Program-made: the position numbers and the translations under genes
Shown: positions 1-9,316 of the stretch, in pieces
How the letters are laid out: each line of letters opens with the position of its first letter
Numbering within the stretch: position 1 is the first letter of the stretch
The notes under the pieces: generated by a model
Databases searched by the model: none
What the model was told of the DNA's origin: nothing
The model's input: the letters and a program-made list of their open reading frames with translations, nothing else
From: Salinarchaeum sp. Harcht-Bsk1
Lineage (GTDB): Archaea; Halobacteriota; Halobacteria; Halobacteriales; Salinarchaeaceae
Direction: 5' to 3'
NCBI RefSeq assembly: GCF_000403645.1
Contig: NC_021313.1
Coordinates: 2,623,014-2,687,013, forward strand
DNA length: 64,000 nt

Positions 1-2
1 TG

Positions 3-776
3 TCAGTGCTCGTGATTTACTTCCGTGGCTACCTCGTCCCAGGGACGCCAGAGTTGACGAAGCGGTACCTGCCCGATTCAGTGCTCGCTCGGTTCGATCA
101 CGCCGAGAGTCACCCCGCCGAGAGCGGAGGAACTGGGGTGCGTGGGGACGAAACGGGGACTGGTGCCGGCGCCGACGACGCCTCCGACGGCGACGAACCG
201 GAGTTTGAGGCCATACAGAAGCTCGAGGAACAGAGGGCCAACGAGGTAGATCCGGAGACGTTCCTGCAGGACAACGGCGTCATCGAGCCAGGGCCGTCCG
301 ATGACCCCGTCTTGACCGATGCGTTCACCGAACGAGTCGCTCGTCACCTCGAAGGGCTCGCCGTCGACGACCTCGACGACGGGCTCGCGACGTTGTTCGA
401 GGTCGAACCAGCCGAGCTCGAACACGTCGATCGAGACTATCCGGCGATCAAAATCGACGCCCGCATCCGGCAGTGGCCGTCCGAGGCGGCGTTGCTCGCG
501 GACGTTGCCGCTCACGAAGCACTTCTCGCGAGCGACGCCGACTGGCTCGACGTTCCGCTGGAACAGCGACTGAACCTCCTCGAATCGCTCCGGTCCTTCC
601 GCCAAGCGTGCCCGGCGTGTGGCGGTTCGGTCGTGGGTAACGAGTCGGTCGTCCAGTCGTGTTGCCGATCGTTCGATGTCGTGACCATGGCGTGTGAGGA
701 TTGCGAGGCGCGGATCCTGGAGCTCCCGGCCCACGCCGCGGACGGGATCGATACGCCCGGCGGCACGCTCCGCTAG
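3..776 (+). CDS. Zinc-ribbon haloarchaeal protein, 5' end outside window
   Basis: The reading frame is open from the first complete codon, so the true start probably lies upstream of the window. A GTG at 6 is the first possible internal start. The visible 257 residues begin with a hydrophobic, membrane-exit-like stretch (VIYFRGYLVPGTPE). An acidic Gly/Asp-rich linker follows, then a globular part. Two cysteine pairs lie near the C-terminus, CPACGG and CEDCEA, with two more Cys between them; together these look like a zinc ribbon. This resembles conserved haloarchaeal proteins of unknown function. It converges on the next gene, leaving a 74-nt gap. No function can be assigned. Confidence 0.7.
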   Translation, partial: SVLVIYFRGYLVPGTPELTKRYLPDSVLARFDHAESHPAESGGTGVRGDETGTGAGADDASDGDEPEFEAIQKLEEQRANEVDPETFLQDNGVIEPGPSDDPVLTDAFTERVARHLEGLAVDDLDDGLATLFEVEPAELEHVDRDYPAIKIDARIRQWPSEAALLADVAAHEALLASDADWLDVPLEQRLNLLESLRSFRQACPACGGSVVGNESVVQSCCRSFDVVTMACEDCEARILELPAHAADGIDTPGGTLR

Positions 777-850
777 CGGCCCGGTCGGTGCATGAGGTAG
801 TAGGTGTCACTGCAACGGACGCCCGCGAACGTCACAGCAAAGACGCCCCA

Positions 851-1393
851 TCAGTCTTCGTCTATCCGGATAGTCGTCGTTGCCTCGAGGCCGACGTCTG
901 CTGGATTTGCGACGTTCACCGCGACGCTGATGGCGTGCTCGCCGGCAGCCGCCGGCTCCCACTCCCTCCTGGCGATACGGAACGAACCGGACCAGTGTCG
1001 CGTGAACTCCTTTGCCTCGCCTCGATCGAAGTGGTAGCCGCGACGTTCGTCCGGGACGGTCGTTCGCTGGACGTGGGAGGCTTCGGGGTGGCCGTCGACG
1101 GCCCACGTCCACGGAAGGGGCGATTCGATCGGCAGTGTGATCGGGATCGGTAACTCGTTGCGCATCCGGATGGTGAACGGGACGCGCTGTCCCTGCTCGA
1201 AGGTGCGATCGGGGGTCGAGACGTCGACCGAAACAGCCCGATAACGCAGCCAGTAGGGGACGAAGAGCTTGCTCAAGAAGCCGCTCGGTACCGACCGCAT
1301 CGCCTGTGGCCTGGCCTCCCGGTTGCGCTCACGCGGAGCGTGCGTCTCCGCGTCGTCCCGATGGAGCGCGCTCGAGTCGTAGATCCGTCGCAT
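851..1393 (-). CDS. Conserved haloarchaeal protein of unknown function (DUF7974-like)
   Basis: This encodes a 180-aa acidic protein starting MRRIYDSSALHRDD. The frame is open further upstream, but the upstream residues are Arg-rich and unlike haloarchaeal coding sequence, so the ATG at 1393 is preferred. The middle and C-terminal parts alternate polar and hydrophobic residues, as expected of a beta-sandwich (VSVDVSTPDRTF, VPFTIRMRNELPIPITLP, ATTTIRIDED). There is no signal peptide or membrane segment. From memory it matches a small haloarchaea-only family (DUF7974); I could not verify the family name. It lies just downstream of the dpp operon on the same strand, separated by 62 nt. Confidence 0.7.
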   Translation of the reverse strand: MRRIYDSSALHRDDAETHAPRERNREARPQAMRSVPSGFLSKLFVPYWLRYRAVSVDVSTPDRTFEQGQRVPFTIRMRNELPIPITLPIESPLPWTWAVDGHPEASHVQRTTVPDERRGYHFDRGEAKEFTRHWSGSFRIARREWEPAAAGEHAISVAVNVANPADVGLEATTTIRIDED

Positions 1394-1455
1394 CTGTCTC
1401 TGCGTTGGCGTGTGAGTCGCTAAAGCGTTCCGAGTGAAGTGTACTCGTCCGCGGC

Positions 1456-2901
1456 CTAATCGTCCGCCGTCGCGTCGCCCGGACTCTGGCCCTCCCAGAC
1501 CGGCCGCGTTCCCTCGTGGGTGTCGTCGTAACGGAGACACGCGATCTGGTGGGTGCCGCCGACGTGGATCTGCTCGGGAGTGGTCGTCTCGCAGGGTGAG
1601 GGGAGTTCCTCGTCGATGTGCTCGCTCGCGCCCCGAACGTCGCCCTCGTGGAGCGCACCGATCGTGTCCGAGAGGACGGATTCCGCGCGGCTGTCGGCGA
1701 GCGTCGCCGGCAGTTCGAACTCGTCGCGAACGAGCGTGTCGAGTTCGGCGCGCGACGCGGTCTCCGGATCGACGTGTCCCTCGGCCGTGATCTCGGAGGA
1801 GGTATCGACGGCGGACGTCTCCTCGGCGCCCTCGATTGCCGTGACCGATTCGAGGCCTTCGGCTTCCCGGAGCCGGACCTTGAAGTCCATCAGCGACCGC
1901 CAGTCCGCCTGTTCCAGGTCCACGCTCTCGGGCTGGATCACCCGCGGACACCGGGAGTGGAACCGGCAGCCGCTGGGTGGGTTGATCGGCGACGGCACGG
2001 TCCCGGGCAGGAGGATGCGATCGCCCTCCCAGCCAGGGTCGGGCTCGGGAATCGCCGAGAGAAGCGCTTCGGCGTAGGGGTGGTACGGTGGTTCGAAGAT
2101 CTCCTCGGTCGTTCCGACCTCCGCGAACTCGCCGAGGTACATCACCGCGATGCGGTCGGAGATGTGCTCGACGACGCTGAGGTCGTGGGCGATGAAGACG
2201 TAGGAGAGCCCGAACTCCTCCTGGAGGTCCTCGAGCAGGTTCAGGATCTGCGCCTGTACGCTGACGTCCAGAGCGCTCACCGGCTCGTCACAGACGATGA
2301 TCTCCGGGTCGACCGCCAGCGCTCGCGCGATCCCGATGCGCTGGCGCTGCCCACCGGAGAACTCGTGTGGATACCGGTTGACGTGGCTCGGGTTGAGCCC
2401 GACGGTGTCCAGGAGCACCTTGATCCGGTCGTTGCGCTCCTGGCCGCTCGCGATGTCGTGGATGTCCAGCGGCTCACCGATGATGTCTCCGACGGTGAGT
2501 CGTGGGTTCAGACTCGAGAACGGATCCTGGAAAATGTACTGCAGGTCCGTCCGGAGGCTCCGGAGCTTCCGGCTCGACAGATCCATCAGGTCGATCTCCT
2601 CTCGCTCGGTCGATCGCGTGCCGTCGCCAGCCGTCGCGTCGTCGACGCGCTGGCGGTAGGTCACGGATCCGTCGGTTGGTTCGAGCAAGCGGAGCAGCGT
2701 CCGTCCGAGCGTCGTCTTCCCACAGCCACTCTCGCCGACGACGCCGAGCGTTTCGCCCTCGTAGAGTTCGAGGTCGACGCCGTCGACGGCCTTGACCATC
2801 TGCGACCGACCGAGGAGGTCGTCGATGAATCCCTCGCTCGTGTCGAAGTGCTTGGTGAGATTCTCCGCGCGGAGGATCGGCTCCTCGTTCGCTCTAGACA
2901 T
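1456..2901 (-). CDS. dppF: Peptide/nickel-type ABC transporter ATP-binding protein
   Basis: This is one of two ATPases powering the Dpp/Opp importer, acting at the cytoplasmic face of the membrane. It shows Walker A GESGCGKTT, Q-loop YIFQDPFSSLNP, signature FSGGQRQRIGIARAL, Walker B and D-loop EIIVCDEPVSALDVSVQ, and the switch His in IAHDLSVV. The C-terminal oligopeptide (HPY) domain begins GCRFHSRCPRVI. It is interrupted by about 110 acidic residues before its second half (PSPCETT...HQIACLRY), an insertion common in haloarchaeal DppF. The start is ATG 2901, because GGAGGTGAT at 2906-2914 is well spaced for it; a GTG at 2910 is less likely. It overlaps the end of dppD by 8 nt and is the last gene of the operon. 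Confidence 0.92.
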   Translation of the reverse strand: MSRANEEPILRAENLTKHFDTSEGFIDDLLGRSQMVKAVDGVDLELYEGETLGVVGESGCGKTTLGRTLLRLLEPTDGSVTYRQRVDDATAGDGTRSTEREEIDLMDLSSRKLRSLRTDLQYIFQDPFSSLNPRLTVGDIIGEPLDIHDIASGQERNDRIKVLLDTVGLNPSHVNRYPHEFSGGQRQRIGIARALAVDPEIIVCDEPVSALDVSVQAQILNLLEDLQEEFGLSYVFIAHDLSVVEHISDRIAVMYLGEFAEVGTTEEIFEPPYHPYAEALLSAIPEPDPGWEGDRILLPGTVPSPINPPSGCRFHSRCPRVIQPESVDLEQADWRSLMDFKVRLREAEGLESVTAIEGAEETSAVDTSSEITAEGHVDPETASRAELDTLVRDEFELPATLADSRAESVLSDTIGALHEGDVRGASEHIDEELPSPCETTTPEQIHVGGTHQIACLRYDDTHEGTRPVWEGQSPGDATADD

Positions 2902-4264
2902 CGCTATCACCTCCCTGTGCGTCGACCGCGGCCTGGTTCTCCAGGTCGACGTCGGCGTCCTCGACCTTCACCTCGTAGTCGAGACCGCCCTCGAGGTCGC
3001 CGGTGTACTCGAGACACGCCGCGCCACGGTCGGCCATCTCGTCGACCTCCTCGCCAGTCGAGGGGTCGACGAGTGCTGGTTCCTTCCTGGTACAGGCCTC
3101 TTCTGCGAACGGACAGCGCGGGTGGAAGCTACACCCGGGCGGCAACTCGACGAGGTCCGGCATCGTGCCGGGAATCGTCTGGAGCCGCTCGCTCTGGTCG
3201 CCGACCCGCGGGATCGAACTCATCAGTCCGACCGTGTAGGGGTGTTTGGGATCGTAGTAGAGCTCTTCGACGGACGCCTTCTCGACGGGCTTGCCGCCGT
3301 ACATCACCATCACGCGATCGCAGATCTCTGCGATGACGCCCAGGTCGTGCGTGATGAACTGGACGGCGGTGTCGAACTCCGCAGCAAGATCCTGAATCTG
3401 TTCGAGGATCTGTGCCTCGATGGTTACGTCTAGCGCAGTCGTCGGCTCGTCGGCGATCAAGAGGTCGGGGTCACAGGACAGCGCCATCGCGATGACTGCG
3501 CGCTGTTGCATTCCGCCGGAGAACTCGTGTGGGTAGTCCGAGTATCGCGCCTCTGCGTCGGGGATCCCGACCTCGTCGAGGAGCTGGATCGCTCGCTCCT
3601 TCGCCTCTGACTCGGAGTAATCGAGGTGGTGACGGATCGGCTCCGCGACCTGCTCGCCGACGGGGTAGACCGGATTGAGCGCCGTCTGGGCGTCCTGGAA
3701 GATCATCGCGATCTCGCGACCGCGGATCGACCGGACCGCCGGTTCGGGCGCACGCATCAACTCCACGTAGCTGTCGCTGCCGTCGTGGACGATGAAGTCG
3801 TGCTCGTCGATGAGTCCGAGGTCGACGGCGTGGCCCCGCTCCAGAACGTCGTGGAAGTCGTACTCGCTCGCCGGGACATCCGTCGGCGACATTCCCTCGT
3901 GGGCGTCGTTCCCCGTCAGGTCAGCGCCGTCTGCCCCGGTCTGGGCGAGATCCCGCACGACCTCCGACAGGTCGTACTCTGTGCGGAGTTCGTCGACGTC
4001 GATGACGCGCTCGGGATACTCGCCTTCGAGCCGTTCGGTCGTGTCGGGATTGTCGAAGCGGATCGAGCCACCGACGATGCGGCCTGGATCGTCGATAAGC
4101 TGCATCAGCGAGAGGGAGCTGACGGACTTGCCCGCTCCGCTCTCTCCGACGACGCCGAACGTTTCGCCGCGTTCGACGTGGTAGGAGAGTTCGTCGACGG
4201 CGGTGACGACGCCCTCCTCGGTGTAGAACTCGACCGTCAGGTCGGAGATCTCGAGCAGTGCCAT
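2894..4264 (-). CDS. dppD: Peptide/nickel-type ABC transporter ATP-binding protein
   Basis: This is the second ATPase of the importer, 456 aa. Walker A is GESGAGKS near residue 40. The Q-loop [11 protein letters not shown] lies only near residue 187 because an acidic insertion of about 90 residues separates it from Walker A. This is longer than in bacterial DppD, but such inserts occur in haloarchaea. Further on are the signature [15 protein letters not shown], Walker [15 protein letters not shown], switch FITHDLGV and the C-terminal HPY domain ([15 protein letters not shown]). Its ATG abuts the dppC stop, and its own end overlaps the dppF start, so translation is probably coupled. The exact substrate (dipeptide, oligopeptide, sugar or nickel) cannot be read from the ATPase. 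Confidence 0.93.
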   Translation of the reverse strand: MALLEISDLTVEFYTEEGVVTAVDELSYHVERGETFGVVGESGAGKSVSSLSLMQLIDDPGRIVGGSIRFDNPDTTERLEGEYPERVIDVDELRTEYDLSEVVRDLAQTGADGADLTGNDAHEGMSPTDVPASEYDFHDVLERGHAVDLGLIDEHDFIVHDGSDSYVELMRAPEPAVRSIRGREIAMIFQDAQTALNPVYPVGEQVAEPIRHHLDYSESEAKERAIQLLDEVGIPDAEARYSDYPHEFSGGMQQRAVIAMALSCDPDLLIADEPTTALDVTIEAQILEQIQDLAAEFDTAVQFITHDLGVIAEICDRVMVMYGGKPVEKASVEELYYDPKHPYTVGLMSSIPRVGDQSERLQTIPGTMPDLVELPPGCSFHPRCPFAEEACTRKEPALVDPSTGEEVDEMADRGAACLEYTGDLEGGLDYEVKVEDADVDLENQAAVDAQGGDSDV

Positions 4265-5296
4265 CTATCCACCACCTCCCTGGCCGACGGTGCTGACTTC
4301 CTGGGCATCGAGTGCGTCGTTGATCCCGTCGCCGATCATGTTCATCGCCATGACGAACAGGAAGATTGCGCCGCCGGGATAGACCGTGGCCCACCACGGA
4401 ATAGAGCCGCCGGGGCCCTGGATCAGCGTCTGGCGAGTCGAGTCGAGCATCGTTCCCCACTCTGGCGTTCCGGGTGGGAAGCCCAGTCCGAGGAACCCGA
4501 GCGCGGCGACGCCGATCACGACGGTTCCGATCGACAGCGACGCCTGGACGATCAGGGGTGCGATCGCGTTCGGAACGATGTGCCTGAAGATGACGGAGGC
4601 GTCGCGTGCACCGAGCGCCTTGGCTGCGGTGACGTACTCCTCCTGTTTGACCTTGAGAATCTCTCCCCGGATGAGACGGGCGTAACTGGCCCACCCGAAC
4701 GCCGAGAAGGCCAGGACGAGTTCCCAGTATCCCTTCCCGAGCATCGTCACGATGACGAGTGCGAGTACGAGTCCGGGGAACGCGAAGATCGTGTCGACGA
4801 ACCGCATGAGGAGTTCGTCTACCCATCCTCCGTAGTACCCGGCAATCGCGCCGTAGATCAGCCCGATCGTGCCAGTGATCGCGACGACGATGAAGCCAAT
4901 GGAGATGCTGTATCGTGCACCAACCATCACGCGCGAGAGCATGTCGCGCCCGTTCTGGTCGGTTCCCATCGGATACTCGAAGTTGGGCTGCTGGTAGATG
5001 CTCACGTCGGGATTGGTCAGGTAGAGGATCTTGTCCGGCCGGTGTGGCGCCAGGTGGAACGGCTGGACCGTCACGCCGAACACCTTCACCGGCATCGAGA
5101 AGAACGCAATCGCTGCCATGAGAGCGACGATCAGCAGTCCGAGCATCGCGGAGCGATTCCGACGGAATCGTCGCCACGCGCGCCACCATCGACTCTTCGT
5201 TTCAGAGCTGGATTCGTCGGTCCAGTCCGACAGTGCTTCCCGTTCAGTCACGCGCTCCGGATCGAACCCGGAAATCGTGATGCGTCCACGTTCCAT
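4265..5296 (-). CDS. dppC: Peptide/nickel-type ABC transporter permease
   Basis: This is an inner permease subunit of 343 aa. It has a short charged N-terminus, a first membrane helix (AMLGLLIVALMAAIAFF), then an extracellular loop containing GTDQNGRDMLSRVMVGARYS, the hallmark of DppC/OppC proteins. About five helices follow. The cytoplasmic EAA-type loop is around YVTAAKALGARDASVIFRHIVPN and contacts the ATPases. The C-terminus is a short Gly-rich tail. It lies 4 nt downstream of dppB, and its stop is adjacent to the dppD start. It functions as a heterodimer with DppB. Confidence 0.93.
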   Translation of the reverse strand: MERGRITISGFDPERVTEREALSDWTDESSSETKSRWWRAWRRFRRNRSAMLGLLIVALMAAIAFFSMPVKVFGVTVQPFHLAPHRPDKILYLTNPDVSIYQQPNFEYPMGTDQNGRDMLSRVMVGARYSISIGFIVVAITGTIGLIYGAIAGYYGGWVDELLMRFVDTIFAFPGLVLALVIVTMLGKGYWELVLAFSAFGWASYARLIRGEILKVKQEEYVTAAKALGARDASVIFRHIVPNAIAPLIVQASLSIGTVVIGVAALGFLGLGFPPGTPEWGTMLDSTRQTLIQGPGGSIPWWATVYPGGAIFLFVMAMNMIGDGINDALDAQEVSTVGQGGGG

Positions 5297-5300
5297 ATCT

Positions 5301-6257
5301 CTAGTCGTATCTGATCCGCGGGTCGAGGATGGCGTACACGATGTCTGCGATGAGGTTCATGACGATGATCACGAACCCAACGAAGAGGGTGATCGCCATG
5401 ATGAGATTGACCTCACGGTCCAACGCAGCCTCTACGAGTTCTCTCCCGAGGCCCGGCCAGTTGAATACCTGTTCGACGACGACGGACCCCGCGAGGATGT
5501 TGGCCGTCAGGAACGCCGCTACGGTCGCGACGGAGATCAGCGAGTTTCGAAGGACGTGCTTCAGAATCACTGTCCGCTCCGGGAGCCCCTTGGCTCGTGC
5601 GGCCGTGACGTACTCCTTGTTCAACTCCTCGGACATCGAGGACCGCATGATGCGCATCAGTACGGCTGACGACGCCGTTCCGATCGTGAGCCCGGGCAGG
5701 ACGAGGTACCAGAGCATTTTCGGGTGGTAGAGTGGCTCCCGAGGTGCAAGCACAGGCCACCAGCCCAGCCACAGGGCGCCGATCAGGATCAGCATGAGCC
5801 CGAGCCAGAAGTTCGGAATGGAGATCCCGAAGAGTGCGACGAACCGGCTGACGTCGTCAGCGAGCTCGTCCTTCTTCACCGCAGCGTAGATCCCCGTCGG
5901 GATCGCGATGATCAGACCGAAGGCCCAGCCGAAGAGGCCGAGGGCAGCGGTCGGTGGGATCCGTTCGACGACCAGGTCCGACACGTCGCGGTTGGTCTGG
6001 TAGACTCGTCCGAAGTCGCCCTGGAGCGCGTTAATCATCCAGTCGAAGTACCGCTCGTAGACCGGATCGTTGAGGCCGTAGCGCTCGCGAAGTGCGGCCT
6101 CTTGGGCCGGACTTATGTTCGGATTCAGGCTCGTCATCAGGTCGACCGGATCACCGGGGGTCAGGTAGACGAGGGCGAACGTAATGACGGAGACTCCCCA
6201 GAGTATCGGGATGGTCAGTAGCAGTCGCTTCAGTACGAACCGACGTAGCCCACTCAT
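5301..6257 (-). CDS. dppB: Peptide/nickel-type ABC transporter permease
   Basis: This is a permease of 318 aa and pairs with DppC. The N-terminus RRFVLKRLLLTIPILWGVSV is the typical first helix of DppB. It is followed by the periplasmic-type loop with LTPGDPVDL and the region YFDWMINALQGDFG, both diagnostic of the family. The EAA-type loop is EYVTAARAKGLPERTVILKH. The protein ends in a final helix and YAILDPRIRYD, as DppB proteins normally do. The gap to dppA is 66 nt with no obvious separate promoter, so it is probably cotranscribed with dppA. Confidence 0.93.
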   Translation of the reverse strand: MSGLRRFVLKRLLLTIPILWGVSVITFALVYLTPGDPVDLMTSLNPNISPAQEAALRERYGLNDPVYERYFDWMINALQGDFGRVYQTNRDVSDLVVERIPPTAALGLFGWAFGLIIAIPTGIYAAVKKDELADDVSRFVALFGISIPNFWLGLMLILIGALWLGWWPVLAPREPLYHPKMLWYLVLPGLTIGTASSAVLMRIMRSSMSEELNKEYVTAARAKGLPERTVILKHVLRNSLISVATVAAFLTANILAGSVVVEQVFNWPGLGRELVEAALDREVNLIMAITLFVGFVIIVMNLIADIVYAILDPRIRYD

Positions 6258-6323
6258 GTGGCGTATGAGAGCTGCATTGTGGCGATGAAAACGATCGGTA
6301 GCTATGGGGGTGTCGCTTTCAGC

Positions 6324-8276
6324 TCACCGGTCGATGTACGTGATCTGTTCGTCTGCTGGCGTGTACAGAGCGTAGGGAACGACGCTCTGCGTGCTCGGGT
6401 AGGTGTTGAAGCCGTAGATGCCCTCGGTCGGGTGGACGCCGACGGTCGCACCGTGGGTTCCGTAGGAGTTGGCGTTGAGTTCCAGGACACGCTCCCAGAC
6501 TTCCTCGTACCGCTCCTGTCGGACCTCCTCGTCCTGGACGGCCTCCATTCCGTACCGAGCCTCCTGGAGCAGGCTGTTGAGGTCGTCGTCGTCGATGTTC
6601 TGGAAGTTACAGCACTGGAGGTAGTTGTCGGGATGGTGGACGGCCTTCGCGTAGCCGTGCGGACTGAAGCCACCGGAGAGGCCGACGACGGCAATGTTCC
6701 CCTCTTCCGCGTAGGACGGCTGGTAGAACGCGCCGATCATCGTGATGAGGTCGGCGTACGTGTCCAGGCTCGCGTTGAAGTGATCCGACTGGTTCAGCGC
6801 CTCGACGACGACCTCACACATCGCAACGCGGTTGTCGTCGTTCGCGTTCGTGTTGATCGTGACCTCGATGGGCGTCTCCCAGCCGTTCTCCTCGACGGCT
6901 TCCTCGACGAGACTGGCCGCTTCCTCCTGATCGTACTCGTTGTAGCTCTTGAGGTCCTCCACCATCCCGTCGTAGTCGGTCGTCCCCATGCCGGCTGCGA
7001 GCGGGGGCATCGGCACCCACGCAGGGAGCTCCCAGCCGTTGAAGATGTTGTCCGAGATCTGCTGTCGGGGGATCAGGTGGTTGATCGCCCGGCGGACGCG
7101 CGCGTCCGTGAAGGGTTCGACGGTGACGGGGAACTGGAAGAAGTTGAAGCCGGCGCCCTTGGTGTACGCCGTCCGGTAGTTCTCGGAGTTGTCGAACTCG
7201 GTGAGGTTCGACGTGTTGAGTCCGAACGTCAGGTCGACCTCGCCGTTTCGTAGTGCGGCGGTCCGTGACGCGGGATCGGGCACGATGCTGATGTCGACTT
7301 CGTCGACGACAGGACCGTTGGGGAAGTCGTCGGGCCCCTCGAACCAGTCCTTCTTGTCCGTGTCGAACCAGTAGTTCTCGTTCTTCGTCGCGCGGAAGTA
7401 CTGGTCGGGCTCGAACTCCTCGAACACGAACGGACCAGTCCCCATCGGCTCGTTGCCCTGGCGTGGGTCGTGTGCCTGCGGTGGAAGGTCCGTGACCTCG
7501 GTTGGCCAGATCGAAATGATGATCGTGTTGCGGAGGAACCCGGCGTCCGGCTCCTGGGTGTAGAAGTCGACGGCGTAGTCACCGTCGGCCTGCACGTCCA
7601 GCAGCGCGTCGTAGACCTGCCCGGAGAGGGCCGAACCCTGGGTGCGCTCGTAGGAGGCGACGACGTTGTCGGCCGTCATCTCTTCGCCGTTGTGGAACTC
7701 GACGCCCTCCTCCAGTTCGAAGCGGTATCGCATCCCGTACGTACCGTCCGCGACGGCGTCGGGCGCCTCGTTGACGGTCAGGAACATGTCCGTCCCGTCG
7801 CCCGTGTTGTCGGGATGCTCGACGACGATCTGCCCGTCTAGCTGCGGGGCACCCTCGTCGCCGTACTCTGCCTCGACCATGTAGGGTTCGTAGTCGGCCG
7901 CCCTGACGTCGTTCACTTCCTCCTGAGAGTACGAGGAGGCGAGCCAGGGATACATCGTGCCGTCTGCACCCGTAGTGATGAGGCCCTCGTAAAGCACTCC
8001 CTGCATGTTGGTCGCGTAGGCGGAGCTGCTGTACGGTTCGTCGAACGTGTCGACGCCGCCGGGAATGGCAGTGCTAAACGTTCCGCCCTCGACGATGTCT
8101 TCGGGGTCGACGGTAACGCGGTCACGGACGGGATTCACGCCGTCGCCGCCACCGCCACCGCCGCCATCACCGCTTCCGAAACAGCCTGCGATACTCGTTA
8201 CGCCCAGGGCGCCGAGCCCCTGGAGAATCCGTCGTCGGTTAGTTAAGTCCTGCACGCGGTTGGCTTTCTGCGCCAT
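6324..8276 (-). CDS. dppA: ABC transporter substrate-binding lipoprotein (family 5)
   Basis: This is the extracellular solute receptor of the importer, 650 aa. The N-terminus has a twin-arginine signal (RRR at residues 14-16, hydrophobic core LQGLGALGVTSIAG) and a lipobox Cys at 32, followed by a Gly/Asp linker. It is therefore exported folded by Tat and membrane-anchored by lipid. The body is SBP_bac_5-like (FEEGVEFHNGEEMTADNVVASYER; FDTDKKDWFEGPDDFPNG). The length is above the usual 500-600 aa. The ATG at 8276 is chosen over upstream in-frame starts because it places the Tat motif correctly and lies 26 nt from a TATA-like element, suggesting a leaderless transcript. It is the first gene of the operon. 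Confidence 0.92.
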   Translation of the reverse strand: MAQKANRVQDLTNRRRILQGLGALGVTSIAGCFGSGDGGGGGGGDGVNPVRDRVTVDPEDIVEGGTFSTAIPGGVDTFDEPYSSSAYATNMQGVLYEGLITTGADGTMYPWLASSYSQEEVNDVRAADYEPYMVEAEYGDEGAPQLDGQIVVEHPDNTGDGTDMFLTVNEAPDAVADGTYGMRYRFELEEGVEFHNGEEMTADNVVASYERTQGSALSGQVYDALLDVQADGDYAVDFYTQEPDAGFLRNTIIISIWPTEVTDLPPQAHDPRQGNEPMGTGPFVFEEFEPDQYFRATKNENYWFDTDKKDWFEGPDDFPNGPVVDEVDISIVPDPASRTAALRNGEVDLTFGLNTSNLTEFDNSENYRTAYTKGAGFNFFQFPVTVEPFTDARVRRAINHLIPRQQISDNIFNGWELPAWVPMPPLAAGMGTTDYDGMVEDLKSYNEYDQEEAASLVEEAVEENGWETPIEVTINTNANDDNRVAMCEVVVEALNQSDHFNASLDTYADLITMIGAFYQPSYAEEGNIAVVGLSGGFSPHGYAKAVHHPDNYLQCCNFQNIDDDDLNSLLQEARYGMEAVQDEEVRQERYEEVWERVLELNANSYGTHGATVGVHPTEGIYGFNTYPSTQSVVPYALYTPADEQITYIDR

Positions 8277-8297
8277 ACCCGAGTGTTGGTCAAACAG

Positions 8298-8324
8298 TGC
8301 ATAAATGCAATGGTTATTCATTGC
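8298..8324 (-). promoter_or_regulatory. dppA promoter with small palindrome
   Basis: On the minus strand, ATTTATGC (8298-8305) sits about 26 nt before the dppA ATG, the normal distance from an archaeal TATA box to a leaderless start. Directly upstream is an inverted repeat, GCAATG-N6-CATTGC (8307-8324), covering the BRE position where a repressor could block TFB/TBP. The IR and spacing are seen directly; regulation is inference. Confidence 0.4.
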
Positions 8325-8724
8325 TTTATCATTGGTGAAATATACCCGGGCGGGGTGTATAAGCAGAGGCTTTCTAGCGTACAAACAGAACGGACGTTGT
8401 GCGACGTTGTGCTTTGATGCATACTACTGGGAGGATCTCCGAGCTCGTTGGATCCCCCAATTTCGGGGAATAGAGGCCTACAGACGGCTATAGTATGGAA
8501 TAGCGGAATCGGTATTAACGACCGTTTATTGCCTCCTGTTCACAGGGAACACAGGCGTGGTTCGTTCGGAAAGGGTATATGCGATGTTTCGGCCCGAGCC
8601 AGGTGCGCGCGAGCCAGTTCGTTTCGAGAGTGCCGATCAACGCTCGCGTCATTTCTTCGGAATCACCTCGCCCGCGCTGGGCGAGCCACCTGGTTTTACT
8701 GTGGCAGGCCATCTGTCGAGAGAC
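8325..8724. other. Intergenic region between dppA and mgtE-like gene
   Basis: These 400 nt separate divergent genes. The dppA-proximal 80 nt are AT-rich. The mgtE-proximal end has GGTTTTACTGTGG (about 8690-8702), which puts a TATA-like element about 30 nt before the ATG at 8725. I see no conserved ORF, repeat array or RNA gene here; the open frames present are Arg-rich and unconvincing. Confidence 0.5.
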
Positions 8725-9303
8725 ATGGACGCTCGCGGGTCGGTCTGGACAATCTACCGCGAGTCGTTGCCAGTGCTGCTTGCTAGCCTCGCCGGCGGTA
8801 TCTTCGCCGGCTTCGTGCTCGGGACGCCAGCGATGGTCGAGGGGTTCGAGTCCTACCCCGGCCTGCTGCTCGCGTTGCCGGCCTTCCTCGCCACGCGCGG
8901 AAACGTCTACGGGGCGCTCGGAGCACGAATCGCGAGCGGGCTCCACCAGGGGATCGTCGAACCCAGGCTACTGTGGCAGCGGCGCCTCGTGAACGCGGTC
9001 GCAGCCGCCGTGATCAACGGGCTCACGATGTCGGCGTTCATCGCTCTCGCGTCGTGGACGATACTCTCCGTGCAGCCTGGCCGATCGCCGGCACCGCTGT
9101 TCGAACTCGTCGGCGTGCTCGTGCTCGCCGCCCTCGCCACCGCGACCGTGCTGATCGTGGGGCTCCTCGCGCTGGTCTTCGCAGGCTACCGGCGCGGGGT
9201 GGACCCCGACAACCTCATCGGGCCGATCGTGACGACCCTTGGTGATGTCTTCGGCGTCGTCTTTCTCCTCGTTTCGATGACCGCCGTCGGGGTGGTGACC
9301 TGA
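8725..9303 (+). CDS. MgtE/SLC41-like divalent cation transporter, half-size (first)
   Basis: This is a 192-aa integral membrane protein with about five helices. It contains the MgtE transmembrane-domain pattern: LPAFLATRGNVYGALGARI, then the helices LTMSAFIALASW and VLVLAALATATVLIVGLLALVFAGYRRGVDPDN, then GPIVTTLGDVFGVVFLL. In bacterial MgtE the motif PVVTxxxD near the last helices lines the Mg2+ pore. Here it is GPIVTTLGD. The cytosolic N and CBS domains of full MgtE are missing. The protein is one MgtE-type domain, and the gene immediately downstream encodes a second, so the two probably pair. ATG 8725 is chosen because the upstream in-frame extension is Arg/Pro-rich and not membrane-like. 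Confidence 0.82.
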   Translation: MDARGSVWTIYRESLPVLLASLAGGIFAGFVLGTPAMVEGFESYPGLLLALPAFLATRGNVYGALGARIASGLHQGIVEPRLLWQRRLVNAVAAAVINGLTMSAFIALASWTILSVQPGRSPAPLFELVGVLVLAALATATVLIVGLLALVFAGYRRGVDPDNLIGPIVTTLGDVFGVVFLLVSMTAVGVVT

Positions 9304-9316
9304 TGGGGGTGTGCCC

